A stretch of DNA of 64,000 nucleotides from the NCBI GenBank assembly GCA_037481715.1, contig JBBFLD010000007.1:62001-126000 (forward strand), given 5' to 3'. The notes beneath the pieces were generated by a model, which saw nothing but the letters and a program-made list of their open reading frames with translations, did no database searches and was not told where the DNA came from. The translations under genes were made by a program, and so were the position numbers. How positions within the stretch are numbered: the first letter of the stretch is position 1; every line of letters begins with the position of its first letter. Shown one piece after another: positions 28,459-36,587 of this stretch. The stretch is from Rosettibacter sp037481715. Its GTDB lineage: Bacteria > Bacteroidota > Ignavibacteria > Ignavibacteriales > Melioribacteraceae.

Positions 28459-28881
28459 ATGGAACAATTTGAAGAAATTAATCTTGAATCTCAATCAGGA
28501 GAAGTTAAACCACTTACACCATTCCAAATGATTTTTGATAAGATGATAAGAGACATGCGTTTTGTTGGAATGTTTACAATTATTTATGGTGCCATCACTT
28601 GCTTATCAATTATTGGTGCTTTAATTGGTGTTCCAATTATAATCATTGGACTGAGAATACGAGAAGCTGCAGACCAATTTGCAATCTTTAAAGCAACAAA
28701 CGAAGCTGCTGCACTTAGAATGGGATTTGAACTGCAGGGGAAATTTTTTCGAATTACAAAAATCTTAATAATCATCGGCATAATTTTAACCTTAATCTGG
28801 ATAGCTCTAATCATTATATTTTTTGCTTCCGGATTAAGCACATTGATGCAGATGAGAGAATTTGAATACAATACAATATAA
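28459..28881 (+). CDS. Small two-helix membrane protein (DUF5362-like)
   Basis: A 140-residue protein with two hydrophobic hairpins, near residues 38-63 and 98-124, separated by an Ala-rich amphipathic stretch (FAIFKATNEAAALRMGF). It resembles DUF5362 proteins of the Bacteroidota group. A GGGAG site precedes the ATG, 20 bases after carbonic anhydrase. No catalytic motif is present and the function is unknown. Confidence 0.6.
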   Translation: MEQFEEINLESQSGEVKPLTPFQMIFDKMIRDMRFVGMFTIIYGAITCLSIIGALIGVPIIIIGLRIREAADQFAIFKATNEAAALRMGFELQGKFFRITKILIIIGIILTLIWIALIIIFFASGLSTLMQMREFEYNTI

Positions 28882-29014
28882 CTTGCATTTATTTTTATTA
28901 ATATTAATTGAATTATGCATTAGAATTATTGATGACAACAAACAAAATGAATTCAACTACTGATAGCAAAGATTCGAAAATGTTTGATGCTGTTATACGA
29001 GAAAATAAAATTTT

Positions 29015-29088
29015 AGGGAACACGGATAAATCATATAAACAAGAATAAAATTTTCAATTGATTGATACCCGTGTTCCTTCCTAGTTTT
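29015..29088. terminator. Long-loop inverted repeat between convergent genes
   Basis: GGAACACGG (29017-29025) pairs perfectly with CCGTGTTCC (29069-29077), and a G-T and an A-T pair can extend the stem. The loop is about 43 bases. A short T-run follows on the + side (29084-29088), and AT-rich DNA follows on the other. It lies between converging genes, fitting a bidirectional terminator, though the long loop is unusual. The 209-base gap holds no other convincing feature. Confidence 0.45.
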
Positions 29089-29090
29089 TA

Positions 29091-30137
29091 TTAAAAATGA
29101 AAATTAATTAAAGGAAGCACTTTTGATATCCCGCTGTTATTTCTTGCAATATTAATTAATCCAAGCTGAATGCCTTTCAATTCTTCTGCAATATTCAAAA
29201 TACCAATTACTAATCCTTTTTGAGTTCCTTCAATTTTATGAAAAGATGCTATTGATATTCCATAAAGGTTACCAACTTCGATCCAGCCTGGTGTAACATT
29301 TAATCCGTAAAATTCATCTGCTTCCATTTTATAGCCAGAAAAATTAATTCCCTTAATTGTTCCTTTAGAAAATGTTGCAATAATTGATTGGTTCAATCCA
29401 AAAATATCACCTTTGCTTACTAAAGCTAAACCTCCAACATTAATTCCTTTAATTCCTTCTTTTGAAACAACGGCAAGGCAACCAATATTTATCCCGCAAA
29501 CATTACCTTTTGATACAAGAGCAAGACCGCCAAAATTAATTCCATTGATATTACCTTTCGAAACCAGGGCAAGTCCGCCAATATTTAATCCATTAATATT
29601 TTTATTGCTTACAAGAGCAAAACCACCAAAGTTAATTCCGGAAATATTACCTTTAGCAACAGTTGCAAATCCGCCAAAATTGATTCCTGCAATATTATCC
29701 CTTGATACAAGAGCAAGTCCGCCAAAATTTAATCCTTTAATATTTCCACCCACAGTAGCAATTGTTCCAATATTAATTCCTCTTAGATTTTTCTTCCCTA
29801 ATAATGCTGCGAGTCCAAATGATAAACCATTAATATTTTTTGCTGCAGGTGCAATTCCTAATGCAATTCCATTAATAGTTGATGCTGGATTTTTTTCAGG
29901 TTTCCACAAAGTAATATTAATTCCATTTACATTTTTTACTTCACAATCTGTAATATTAATTCTTATTCCGTTCCAACATTCTGAATTTCCAAAACTAATT
30001 CCTGTAGAGTTAATTCCAATATCCAGACTTGAATACGAGCATTCAACATCTGTTGTGTCTTCATCAAAAGAAAAATCCTGTGAATAATTAATCGAATAGA
30101 AAACCAGAATTAAAAAGAGAATTAACATTCTTTGCAT
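29091..30137 (-). CDS. Secreted 16-residue-repeat protein (LA_2272-type surface repeat)
   Basis: After a signal peptide ending near SINYSQ and a short unique region, the protein consists of about nine or ten tandem 16-residue units with the pattern G-I/L-N-hydrophobic-G-G-L/F-A-L-V-S-K-G-N-I-N (about residues 119-280). The regular spacing suggests a stacked beta-solenoid or strand array at the cell surface. It resembles the LA_2272 surface-repeat family described from Leptospira; role unknown. ATG 30137 is chosen over 30161 because AGGAGA lies seven bases before it. It is the last of three reverse genes. Confidence 0.72.
   Translation of the reverse strand: MQRMLILFLILVFYSINYSQDFSFDEDTTDVECSYSSLDIGINSTGISFGNSECWNGIRINITDCEVKNVNGINITLWKPEKNPASTINGIALGIAPAAKNINGLSFGLAALLGKKNLRGINIGTIATVGGNIKGLNFGGLALVSRDNIAGINFGGFATVAKGNISGINFGGFALVSNKNINGLNIGGLALVSKGNINGINFGGLALVSKGNVCGINIGCLAVVSKEGIKGINVGGLALVSKGDIFGLNQSIIATFSKGTIKGINFSGYKMEADEFYGLNVTPGWIEVGNLYGISIASFHKIEGTQKGLVIGILNIAEELKGIQLGLINIARNNSGISKVLPLINFHF
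29303..29830 (-). repeat. Imperfect 48-base tandem coding repeat
   Basis: Within the surface-repeat gene, units of 48 bases repeat about ten times, keeping the codons for GINFGGLALVSKGN-like peptides while third positions vary. The divergence between units shows an old array, not a recent amplification. It is coding, not CRISPR: there are no unique spacers, and the unit is in frame throughout. Confidence 0.75.
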
Positions 30138-30203
30138 TTTACTTCTCCTATTTATTTGCAACGATTTAGACTTATCTAACCCTCAGAGAGTTACATTAAA
30201 ATA

Positions 30204-30620
30204 TTATTTCTTTTTCAAGAAACCATATTTTTTTAAGTGAAGATATGCAAGGTAACCAATTGCCCCAATTTGCACTGATTGAAGAATTGTTTTAAGCGGA
30301 GCATAATTCTGGGATTCATAATATTTTGCAAGCAATGGAGAAGTCATCATTTCAGAATAATTTTCAAAATTAGTTCTGCCCTCATTAAAGTTGTCGATTA
30401 AATATTTTGTTTGCAGCCAGACAGTTGATGAATCAAAAAAGAATTCATTTGATTTTATTCTGTCTATACGCTGAAATAAAAAAACATCATTCAAGTTAAA
30501 TTCAGTTTCCCCGTAGTGAAAAAAATTTTTTGATGTATTTAAAATTATTTTTTCTTGTGAATATGATGATAATGATAAAACCAAAACTAAAAGAAAAGAT
30601 TTTTTAATAATCGTAGTCAT
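30204..30620 (-). CDS. Small secreted protein, unknown
   Basis: From ATG 30620 the protein has 138 residues, beginning with a signal peptide (MTTIIKKSFLLVLVLSLSSYSQ) and ending in a short hydrophobic stretch plus a basic KKYGFLKKK tail. That start lies inside the final codons of the upstream acidic-tail gene (overlap 17 bases), which favours coupling. The longer frame from 30662 would bury the signal peptide. No family is recognised. The middle has many aromatic and Asn residues. Confidence 0.5.
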   Translation of the reverse strand: MTTIIKKSFLLVLVLSLSSYSQEKIILNTSKNFFHYGETEFNLNDVFLFQRIDRIKSNEFFFDSSTVWLQTKYLIDNFNEGRTNFENYSEMMTSPLLAKYYESQNYAPLKTILQSVQIGAIGYLAYLHLKKYGFLKKK

Positions 30621-31122
30621 CATCTTCGCTATTTTCATTAAAAATATCATCATCAAATCCAAAATCTTCTTCTGTGAAATCTTCCGGTTCTTCTATATCC
30701 TCATCAACATCATCATCTTCACTTTTATTTTTTTTATTTGAATAAGCAGGTTCTTCCTGTTCCATGAAAAATGAATCTCGTGATGAATATTTTTCATCCA
30801 TTCTATCCATTACTCTGCCAATTAAATCATCTGTAATATCGGCTTTCATTTCTTTGATATCAGGTTTAGAAGTTATATCAAATTTTTCGCTGCCGGTGGG
30901 TGTTTCTTTCCACATTTCTGTAAGCGATTTTTTATCGAGTTTGCTTAAATAATTATCAATTTCTCCTTCAATAATTTTAATATGCTCGGGGTCCCATTGA
31001 GTTTCTTCGTACAATTGGCTTTTCATAAAATTCCAAAAAGAACCAGTCTTCTTTCCCGGTTCAGGCAGTTTTTTTAATGATGTTATAATTTCATCAACAG
31101 CTTTTTTCATTTTGTAAGACAC
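30604..31122 (-). CDS. Protein with very acidic C-terminal tail, unknown
   Basis: The first 120 of 172 residues are helical and charged without a signal peptide. The last 45 are almost all Asp and Glu with a few aromatics and end in DDDYDY. The start is GTG 31122, which has GGAG nine bases upstream. An acidic tail of this kind can bind basic proteins or cations, but no domain is recognised. It heads the three-gene reverse unit with a small secreted protein and the repeat protein. Confidence 0.5.
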   Translation of the reverse strand: MSYKMKKAVDEIITSLKKLPEPGKKTGSFWNFMKSQLYEETQWDPEHIKIIEGEIDNYLSKLDKKSLTEMWKETPTGSEKFDITSKPDIKEMKADITDDLIGRVMDRMDEKYSSRDSFFMEQEEPAYSNKKNKSEDDDVDEDIEEPEDFTEEDFGFDDDIFNENSEDDDYDY

Positions 31123-31293
31123 TTTTTTTTTCTCCTTAACTAAATATTCTCACCGATAAATTAGTAAAATCTTCTAAAAGTCAATATACCAATTAATTTT
31201 ATCTTTTATTTTTTACAAATACTGCTAAAAAATTTATACCAAAATATTTTTTATTTTTATTGTGAATATAATTTTATATGTATTTATAATTAA

Positions 31294-31365
31294 GCCCCCG
31301 TAGTTCAATGGATAGAACACAAGCCTCCGGAGCTTGTAATGTGGGTTCGACTCCCGCCGGGGGTA
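31294..31365 (+). tRNA. tRNA-Arg (anticodon CCG)
   Basis: A full cloverleaf folds. The acceptor GCCCCCG pairs with CGGGGGT, the D stem is GTTC/GAAC, the anticodon stem CAAGC/GCTTG encloses loop CTCCGGA (anticodon CCG, reading CGG), and the T arm is GTGGG-TTCGACT-CCCGC. The discriminator is A and CCA is not encoded. A TATAAT-like box is at 31267-31272, but no good -35 partner is seen. The convergent PAS gene ends six bases after the tRNA. Confidence 0.96.
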
Positions 31366-31371
31366 CAAAAT

Positions 31372-31707
31372 TTATCTCACATAATGTGGAATATTATCTG
31401 GCAATTCAATCACTAATTCAATTAATCCTTTCATTTCATCATTTTCATACCATGGAGATTGAATAATAATTTTTTTCTTTCCTTCTTTATCAATCGAATA
31501 AATATTTTCTTTTTTCTTTTCAATTAGTTCTCTAATTATAATTTTTGATTTTTCATTGTGGCAGTCATATAAATTTTTTCCTATTAAATCATAACCTCCT
31601 TTACCTTCAAACATTTTTGCTGCTCTGTCATTCATATAAATAATTATTCCTTCAGTATCACAAATTGTGATTGATGCTGGAATAGAATTTCCTAATTCAA
31701 AATTCAT
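31372..31707 (-). CDS. Stand-alone PAS-domain protein
   Basis: The whole 111-residue protein is a PAS sensor fold: SITICDTEGIIIYMNDRAAKMF, then the LIGKNLYDCHNEKS segment and C-terminal strands. There is no attached kinase, cyclase or DNA-binding output domain, so it may be a partner or ligand-binding module. A single Cys-His (YDCHNE) occurs where some PAS proteins bind cofactors, but this is not proof. It lies 23 bases upstream of the end of the next TonB receptor on the same strand. Confidence 0.8.
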   Translation of the reverse strand: MNFELGNSIPASITICDTEGIIIYMNDRAAKMFEGKGGYDLIGKNLYDCHNEKSKIIIRELIEKKKENIYSIDKEGKKKIIIQSPWYENDEMKGLIELVIELPDNIPHYVR

Positions 31708-31730
31708 GTTTCAACCTCTGAAAAATAAAT

Positions 31731-33914
31731 TTACAGATACATTTGCAAATTAACAGAAATATTTCTTAATGGTGCAAGATTTCCAATAAATTCAACATAG
31801 TAATAATTAAAAATATTTTTTGCGTTCAAATAAATTTTTGATGGCTTATTCATAATGAAAAAATTATATCCAACTGTAACATCTGTAACATATACTGGGA
31901 CTCTTTTATCACCATCAATCACAAGTGCTAAAGGAGGCTGTGTTATTTCATAATCAATTTCTTCTACTTTGCTTGCATATCTGAAATCAACACCAAATTC
32001 AAAAGGTATTGGACTAAAATTTAATTGAGCATTAAAAGTATTTCGTGGACGGTATTTCATTGCTTTATTTTTTTGAATATCTCTTGCCCACATATAATTA
32101 TAACCAATCATTAATTTTAAAATTGATGGAACAACATTCCAGTCGCTTATAATTTCCAAACCTAATATTCTGGCTTTACTCAGATTTATAAATTGAATTT
32201 TTCCCTCTTTAGTCAAATTGGGTTCGATAAAATTATTGTATTCTGTTCTGTAAAATGCAATATCAAAATTTAGATTATTGTTGTATTGATAAATTGCACC
32301 GGCTTCAAGTGAAAAACTTGTTTCTGATTTTAAGTTTGGATTTTCTTTGACATCAATTCCACCACCAACACCAGCAGTTGTAAATACTTCTGCAGGAGTT
32401 GGTGCTCTGAATCCTGTTCCGATAGAAGCTCTTAATATTAAATTGGAATTTAGTTTATAATTCAACCCTGCACGTGGAGTTATTGCATTTTTTCCGCCAA
32501 TTGTATCTTTGTCGCTGGAAGGAAATAGTTTTATATAATCATAACGAATTCCCAGAGTAGCAATTAAATTTTTTATTCCTCTGAATTCCGTTTGAAAGTA
32601 AGAAGCGAATCCCAGAAATTTAGTATTAGAAAAAATATTTGATTTAACATTCGAACCTGAAGCTTCTAAACCTGTTGTAATCAGAAATTGTTTAGAAAGA
32701 TTGTAATTAATCAAAGCTTCGCTGCGGAATAAATTTGCATCAGATGTTGTAACTTCAATCCCATAACCATCAAATCTTGTATGATAGTAGCTCAGCTTAA
32801 AATCGCCAGTAAGATTTTCATTAAACTTGTTGTGATAAATTAATCCTGTAAAAATTCTGTTTGATCTTACAGTTTTATTCGTATCTTCATCTTTAGGCAC
32901 GAGTGCATGGCGCGAATCTTTCCAGTATAAAAAATTACCGCGGTTCATATTCAAATAATCTGCAAAAAAAGTTATATCACTGTTATATGAGTTTTTATAA
33001 TTCACTTTAAGATATCCAAAATATTTTTTGCTGAAGTTATCGCGCTTGTAACTGAGGTCATCAAATTTTTTTAGTGAAATTGTGTAACCTAAATTTTTAT
33101 ACGAATTCGAATGTGTTATTTCCAACCCATAAAAACTTCTGTAATTTTTATTCCATCTCCATGTTTCATAAGCAGGTTTATCGTATAATCCATAGTATGA
33201 ATTTATATTTGTGATGGGAGATTTTACTGCTGGTCTTGTAATTATATTTATTACTCCTCCAATGGCTGATGTTCCGTACAAAGAACTTGCAGGACCTTTT
33301 ATTATTTCAACTCTTTCGATATCAGATATTGGAATCATTTCCCACACAACATCACCATTATCCCCCGAATAAAATGGTATTCCGTTAATTGCTGCTAAAA
33401 CTCTCGCTCCTACACCTTTACTATAACCGCTTGAACCGCGGATGCTTACCTGTTCAAGATTCATCTGAATACCGGGAATATCTCTTAGCAGCTCATCGAA
33501 TGTTTTATAATTTTTTCTATTAATTATTTCTGGCTGAATTACGGTCGTACTCACAGTTAGGTCTTCTTTTTTCTGTTCATATTTCCCTGCAGTTACTATA
33601 ACCTGCTGAGTTTCAATTACAGAAGTTTTTAATATAATAGTGATTGGTTTAAAATTTTGATTGAAATTTATTTTTATATTTCTTCTCTCATAACCAATAG
33701 CTGAAACAATTAAGATATAATTTCCATAAGGAATATTTTTTATTTCAAAGAATCCATTTTCATCAGCAGCATCACCATAGAATGTTCCTTCAACAACAAC
33801 ATTTGCACCAATTACAGGCTGAGCAGTTTCATTTATTACTCTTCCTCTTATTGAGCCGCTTTGCGCATAAATATTAGAAAATAGAATTATAAAAATCACA
33901 AATAACTTTTTCAT
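31731..33914 (-). CDS. TonB-dependent outer-membrane receptor
   Basis: From ATG 33914 (AGGAG seven bases upstream) the 727 residues hold a signal peptide, a carboxypeptidase-regulatory-like domain (about 18-100), a plug (about 110-225, with IPGIQMNLEQVSIRG and SSLYGTSAIGGVINIITRP), and a siderophore/vitamin-type barrel ending in an aromatic-rich strand. The plug style is close to BtuB/FepA-like receptors. It is preceded by a lipoprotein gene 22 bases upstream, and lies near a metal-type cluster, so a metal or metal-chelate ligand is a fair guess but unproven. Confidence 0.88.
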   Translation of the reverse strand: MKKLFVIFIILFSNIYAQSGSIRGRVINETAQPVIGANVVVEGTFYGDAADENGFFEIKNIPYGNYILIVSAIGYERRNIKINFNQNFKPITIILKTSVIETQQVIVTAGKYEQKKEDLTVSTTVIQPEIINRKNYKTFDELLRDIPGIQMNLEQVSIRGSSGYSKGVGARVLAAINGIPFYSGDNGDVVWEMIPISDIERVEIIKGPASSLYGTSAIGGVINIITRPAVKSPITNINSYYGLYDKPAYETWRWNKNYRSFYGLEITHSNSYKNLGYTISLKKFDDLSYKRDNFSKKYFGYLKVNYKNSYNSDITFFADYLNMNRGNFLYWKDSRHALVPKDEDTNKTVRSNRIFTGLIYHNKFNENLTGDFKLSYYHTRFDGYGIEVTTSDANLFRSEALINYNLSKQFLITTGLEASGSNVKSNIFSNTKFLGFASYFQTEFRGIKNLIATLGIRYDYIKLFPSSDKDTIGGKNAITPRAGLNYKLNSNLILRASIGTGFRAPTPAEVFTTAGVGGGIDVKENPNLKSETSFSLEAGAIYQYNNNLNFDIAFYRTEYNNFIEPNLTKEGKIQFINLSKARILGLEIISDWNVVPSILKLMIGYNYMWARDIQKNKAMKYRPRNTFNAQLNFSPIPFEFGVDFRYASKVEEIDYEITQPPLALVIDGDKRVPVYVTDVTVGYNFFIMNKPSKIYLNAKNIFNYYYVEFIGNLAPLRNISVNLQMYL

Positions 33915-33935
33915 ATCATTTCTCCTCATCAATTA

Positions 33936-34457
33936 TTACATTGGCGGCTGAGGCGGTGGATTATTAAAATCAACAACAATGTTAACATTTGTTGTAATTC
34001 TGCCTGCTTGAATAATTAGCTTTGCAGGCTTTGTTTGGTCTCCATTGATGCAATAAACACCCACTACAAACCAGTCTTTTCTATCAAGTGAAATTTCAGG
34101 AGTTTTAGATTGAGCAACTACAACATAAGAGTATTCTCCTTCGCCAAGTTGAAGTATTGGCAAAAAATTATTTTCGATTGAATTATAATAAAATTCACTT
34201 GAATTGTATGGTATTGAATCAGAAACAAAAGAAAGGTTTGGCGGGAAAAAATCTTCACTTTTCGAAATTGGGTTCTTAAATACAACAAGATGAGTTCTTT
34301 TTACACCATCGGGCCATTTACCAATAAAAGTAATTTTGCCGGAAAATCCTGATGGACCTGAAGGTTTTTCTGGTTCGGGTTCAATTCCTTTATCACAACT
34401 ATAAAATAAAAGTGAAGATGCTGCCAACAAAAACAATAAAAACTTTTTAATCATCAT
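33936..34457 (-). CDS. Lipoprotein co-transcribed with TonB receptor, unknown
   Basis: A 173-residue protein with a lipoprotein signal ending FYSC (Cys21), a Pro/Glu-rich linker (about 24-38), and a beta-rich domain with GFSGKITFIGKWPDG and a final Pro-rich NNPPPQPPM end. It is probably an outer-membrane accessory to the receptor that follows. No family recognised. Confidence 0.6.
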   Translation of the reverse strand: MMIKKFLLFLLAASSLLFYSCDKGIEPEPEKPSGPSGFSGKITFIGKWPDGVKRTHLVVFKNPISKSEDFFPPNLSFVSDSIPYNSSEFYYNSIENNFLPILQLGEGEYSYVVVAQSKTPEISLDRKDWFVVGVYCINGDQTKPAKLIIQAGRITTNVNIVVDFNNPPPQPPM

Positions 34458-34624
34458 CAGCCCTTAGTAATTTTTGATATTAAAATAGAATAATATTAGA
34501 AAATCAACAATAACCATATTAATCTTAATTAAATAAATGAAACTTTATGAATAAGCTGAACATAAAACTTTCTTTTTCATTTTAATAAATCTTAATTTTG
34601 CAAAAAAATAATGAGGCAAATAAT

Positions 34625-35332
34625 ATGAAAAAAATTCTCGTTTTATTATTAGTTTCAACTCTTTCATTACTCGCACAGGAAAATATTAATGATGAGACAA
34701 AAGCAGAAGTAAAGGAATTAACTGAATTCCATGATGTAATTTATCAACTGTGGCATACAGCATGGCCACAAAAAGATGTTAAAATGATGAAGTCATTAAT
34801 GCGCCCGATTGATGAAGGTTTTGAAAAAATAAGATTCGCAGAACTGCCGGGAATTTTAAGAGATAAAAAAGAAAAATGGGATGAAGGTGTAAGAAAGCTT
34901 GATGCTATTATCGAAAGATATAGAGCTGCACTTGTCAAAAATGATACTGCAGCAGTTCTTAAAGCTGCCGAGCAGCTTCATTCTCAATATGAATATCTTG
35001 TTAGGTTAATTAAGCCGGCAATTAAAGAATTAGATTCTTTTCATCAAGAATTATATATGCTTTATCATCATTACATTCCGAATTATGATTACGATAAAAT
35101 CAAAAAGTCTGTAGAAATCTTAAAAACAAAAATGAAAGACTTAATGAAAGCAAAACTGCCTGCACGACTTGAAAACAAAAAAGAAGAATTCAACAAGTAC
35201 AGAGACGAATTAAATAAATCTATCAAAAAATTATATACAGTTGTAAAGAAAGGAAATGTCAAGAAAAACATCATTGATGCAGTTGAAGAAGTTCATACAA
35301 AATATCAAAATCTTGAAAAGATTTTTGATTGA
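34625..35332 (+). CDS. Periplasmic protein with two helical His-bearing repeats
   Basis: From ATG 34625 (GAGG upstream) there is a signal peptide ending LLAQE, then two related helical units (about residues 25-125 and 130-235). Both begin EL-x(1,2)-FH-x(3)-Y-x-L-[WY]-H and end with a [LV]H-[ST]-x-Y-x-x-L helix. Conserved His at both ends of each unit suggest a four-helix bundle able to bind metal; there is no CxxCH heme motif. I do not recognise the family. The gene converges on a CDF-like transporter six bases away and lies beside a TonB receptor, so metal handling is an inference. Confidence 0.6.
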   Translation: MKKILVLLLVSTLSLLAQENINDETKAEVKELTEFHDVIYQLWHTAWPQKDVKMMKSLMRPIDEGFEKIRFAELPGILRDKKEKWDEGVRKLDAIIERYRAALVKNDTAAVLKAAEQLHSQYEYLVRLIKPAIKELDSFHQELYMLYHHYIPNYDYDKIKKSVEILKTKMKDLMKAKLPARLENKKEEFNKYRDELNKSIKKLYTVVKKGNVKKNIIDAVEEVHTKYQNLEKIFD

Positions 35333-35338
35333 GAGAAA

Positions 35339-35989
35339 TTAATGTTCGCAGCTGCAGTTTTTTCCTGTTTTAACTTTTTCAAATGCTTCTTTTCCTTCTT
35401 TATAGGAAAACCAGGCTATGGCTAAAGCTCCTATTGAATCCAAACCGCCAATATTTGTGATTTCATATCCTGCACTTGAAATAAGCAAAACAATTGATAA
35501 ATATAAACATGTTTTTGTGCAGTTTGCATCAGCAATAATTGCATCCGATTGAAGCAGCTTTCCTACTTTCATTTTATAAAAAATTAAAAACGACATTGCA
35601 ACAATAGATATCAAAGAAATAACAATTCCCCAGAAGGTTGTATCGGGTTTATGTCCAGTAAACAAGTTATAAACTGCTGTAATTACCAATCCAATTGTAA
35701 GCAAATAAAATGAAGTTCCTGTAATTTTGAGTGCAGTATTTTCGAATGCATCTCTTGTTTCGCTGTTATTGTTTTTAATTCTAATAAGCATATGAAGTAT
35801 TCCAACACCAGAAATCACTTCCACAAAAGAATCTACTCCAAAGCCAAAGAGAGATAAGGTTTCATCTTCTAAACCGAAAAAAATCGAAACCAGTCCTTCA
35901 AGAATGTTATAGCCAATAGTTATATATGCAAGAATAAAGGCATATTTATATAAATTCTGCCTGTATTTGATAGAGATTGCTTCTTCCAT
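35339..35989 (-). CDS. Cation-efflux (CDF)-like membrane protein
   Basis: The 216-residue protein carries the CDF transmembrane core: about six helices, GFGVDSFVEVISG (near residues 49-61) and a later SDAIIADANCTKTC (about 148-161) that supplies Asp residues in place of the usual TM5 motif. The cytoplasmic C-terminal CDF domain is missing, and the protein ends in NCSCEH, a short metal-ligand cluster. Zinc or similar export is likely by family. The start is divergent from the next forward lipoprotein gene. Confidence 0.75.
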   Translation of the reverse strand: MEEAISIKYRQNLYKYAFILAYITIGYNILEGLVSIFFGLEDETLSLFGFGVDSFVEVISGVGILHMLIRIKNNNSETRDAFENTALKITGTSFYLLTIGLVITAVYNLFTGHKPDTTFWGIVISLISIVAMSFLIFYKMKVGKLLQSDAIIADANCTKTCLYLSIVLLISSAGYEITNIGGLDSIGALAIAWFSYKEGKEAFEKVKTGKNCSCEH

Positions 35990-36133
35990 AATTAATTTTT
36001 GTCAATAATTTTACTTACAATACAAAATTATGCAAAACAAAGTTCATTAATTTGAGCATTACACAAATAATTTTCTTCTAAATAATTTGCCAAATCATTA
36101 AGTTTCATTTGCAAATTTTTTGCGGAGGTAAAA

Positions 36134-36583
36134 ATGAGAGTGTCAAAGTATTGTATGGTAATCCTAATTCTAATTTTTATTTCAGGATGTGCAGCAGTTA
36201 TATTAAAGCCCGCAGATTTTTCCTGGCCCATTGAAAATGCAATCAAGGTAGATGAAAAAGGTTTTATAAAAGAAGACCGTTATACATTTTCTGTAAATGT
36301 TAAACCAATATTTTATGAAGAATTTAAGGATTCAAATCTTGCTTTAGGGAAAGAAATTAGAATTATTCGTAATCAAGCTGGATATTATTTTATAACAGCA
36401 TCTAAATTCAAAAATGTTTATGTATTAATTCCTGTAGAAGGCGGAATGAAATTAGTCAATAAAATTAACATATCAGAAAGTGAAGAGCTCATACAACCTG
36501 CTTTTAATCAGAAAGCACCGAATATTGAATTAATTGATGGCTCAAAAAAATATCTTTTGAATCAAAAAGGTATTGTGAGGTAA
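36134..36583 (+). CDS. Small lipoprotein, unknown
   Basis: A 149-residue protein with a lipoprotein signal ending ISGC (Cys19). The mature part begins with KPADFSWPIENAIKVDEKG and seems beta-rich. CGGAGG precedes the ATG. It is followed after four bases by a coiled-coil membrane-anchored protein, suggesting an envelope pair. No known family seen. Confidence 0.6.
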   Translation: MRVSKYCMVILILIFISGCAAVILKPADFSWPIENAIKVDEKGFIKEDRYTFSVNVKPIFYEEFKDSNLALGKEIRIIRNQAGYYFITASKFKNVYVLIPVEGGMKLVNKINISESEELIQPAFNQKAPNIELIDGSKKYLLNQKGIVR

Positions 36584-36587
36584 GATT

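Noticed and set aside
28932..29048. 38-codon forward frame in the gap after the small membrane protein gene
   Set aside because: No ribosome site, and its end overlaps a clear inverted repeat between convergent genes; no recognisable protein pattern.
29300..29830. Regular spaced repeats considered as CRISPR
   Set aside because: Units are in frame, contiguous and coding, with no unique spacers or cas genes.
29413..30087. Long forward open frame opposite the surface-repeat gene
   Set aside because: It is the mirror of a repetitive coding array, Pro/Leu-rich with no start signal; the reverse frame has signal peptide and ribosome site.
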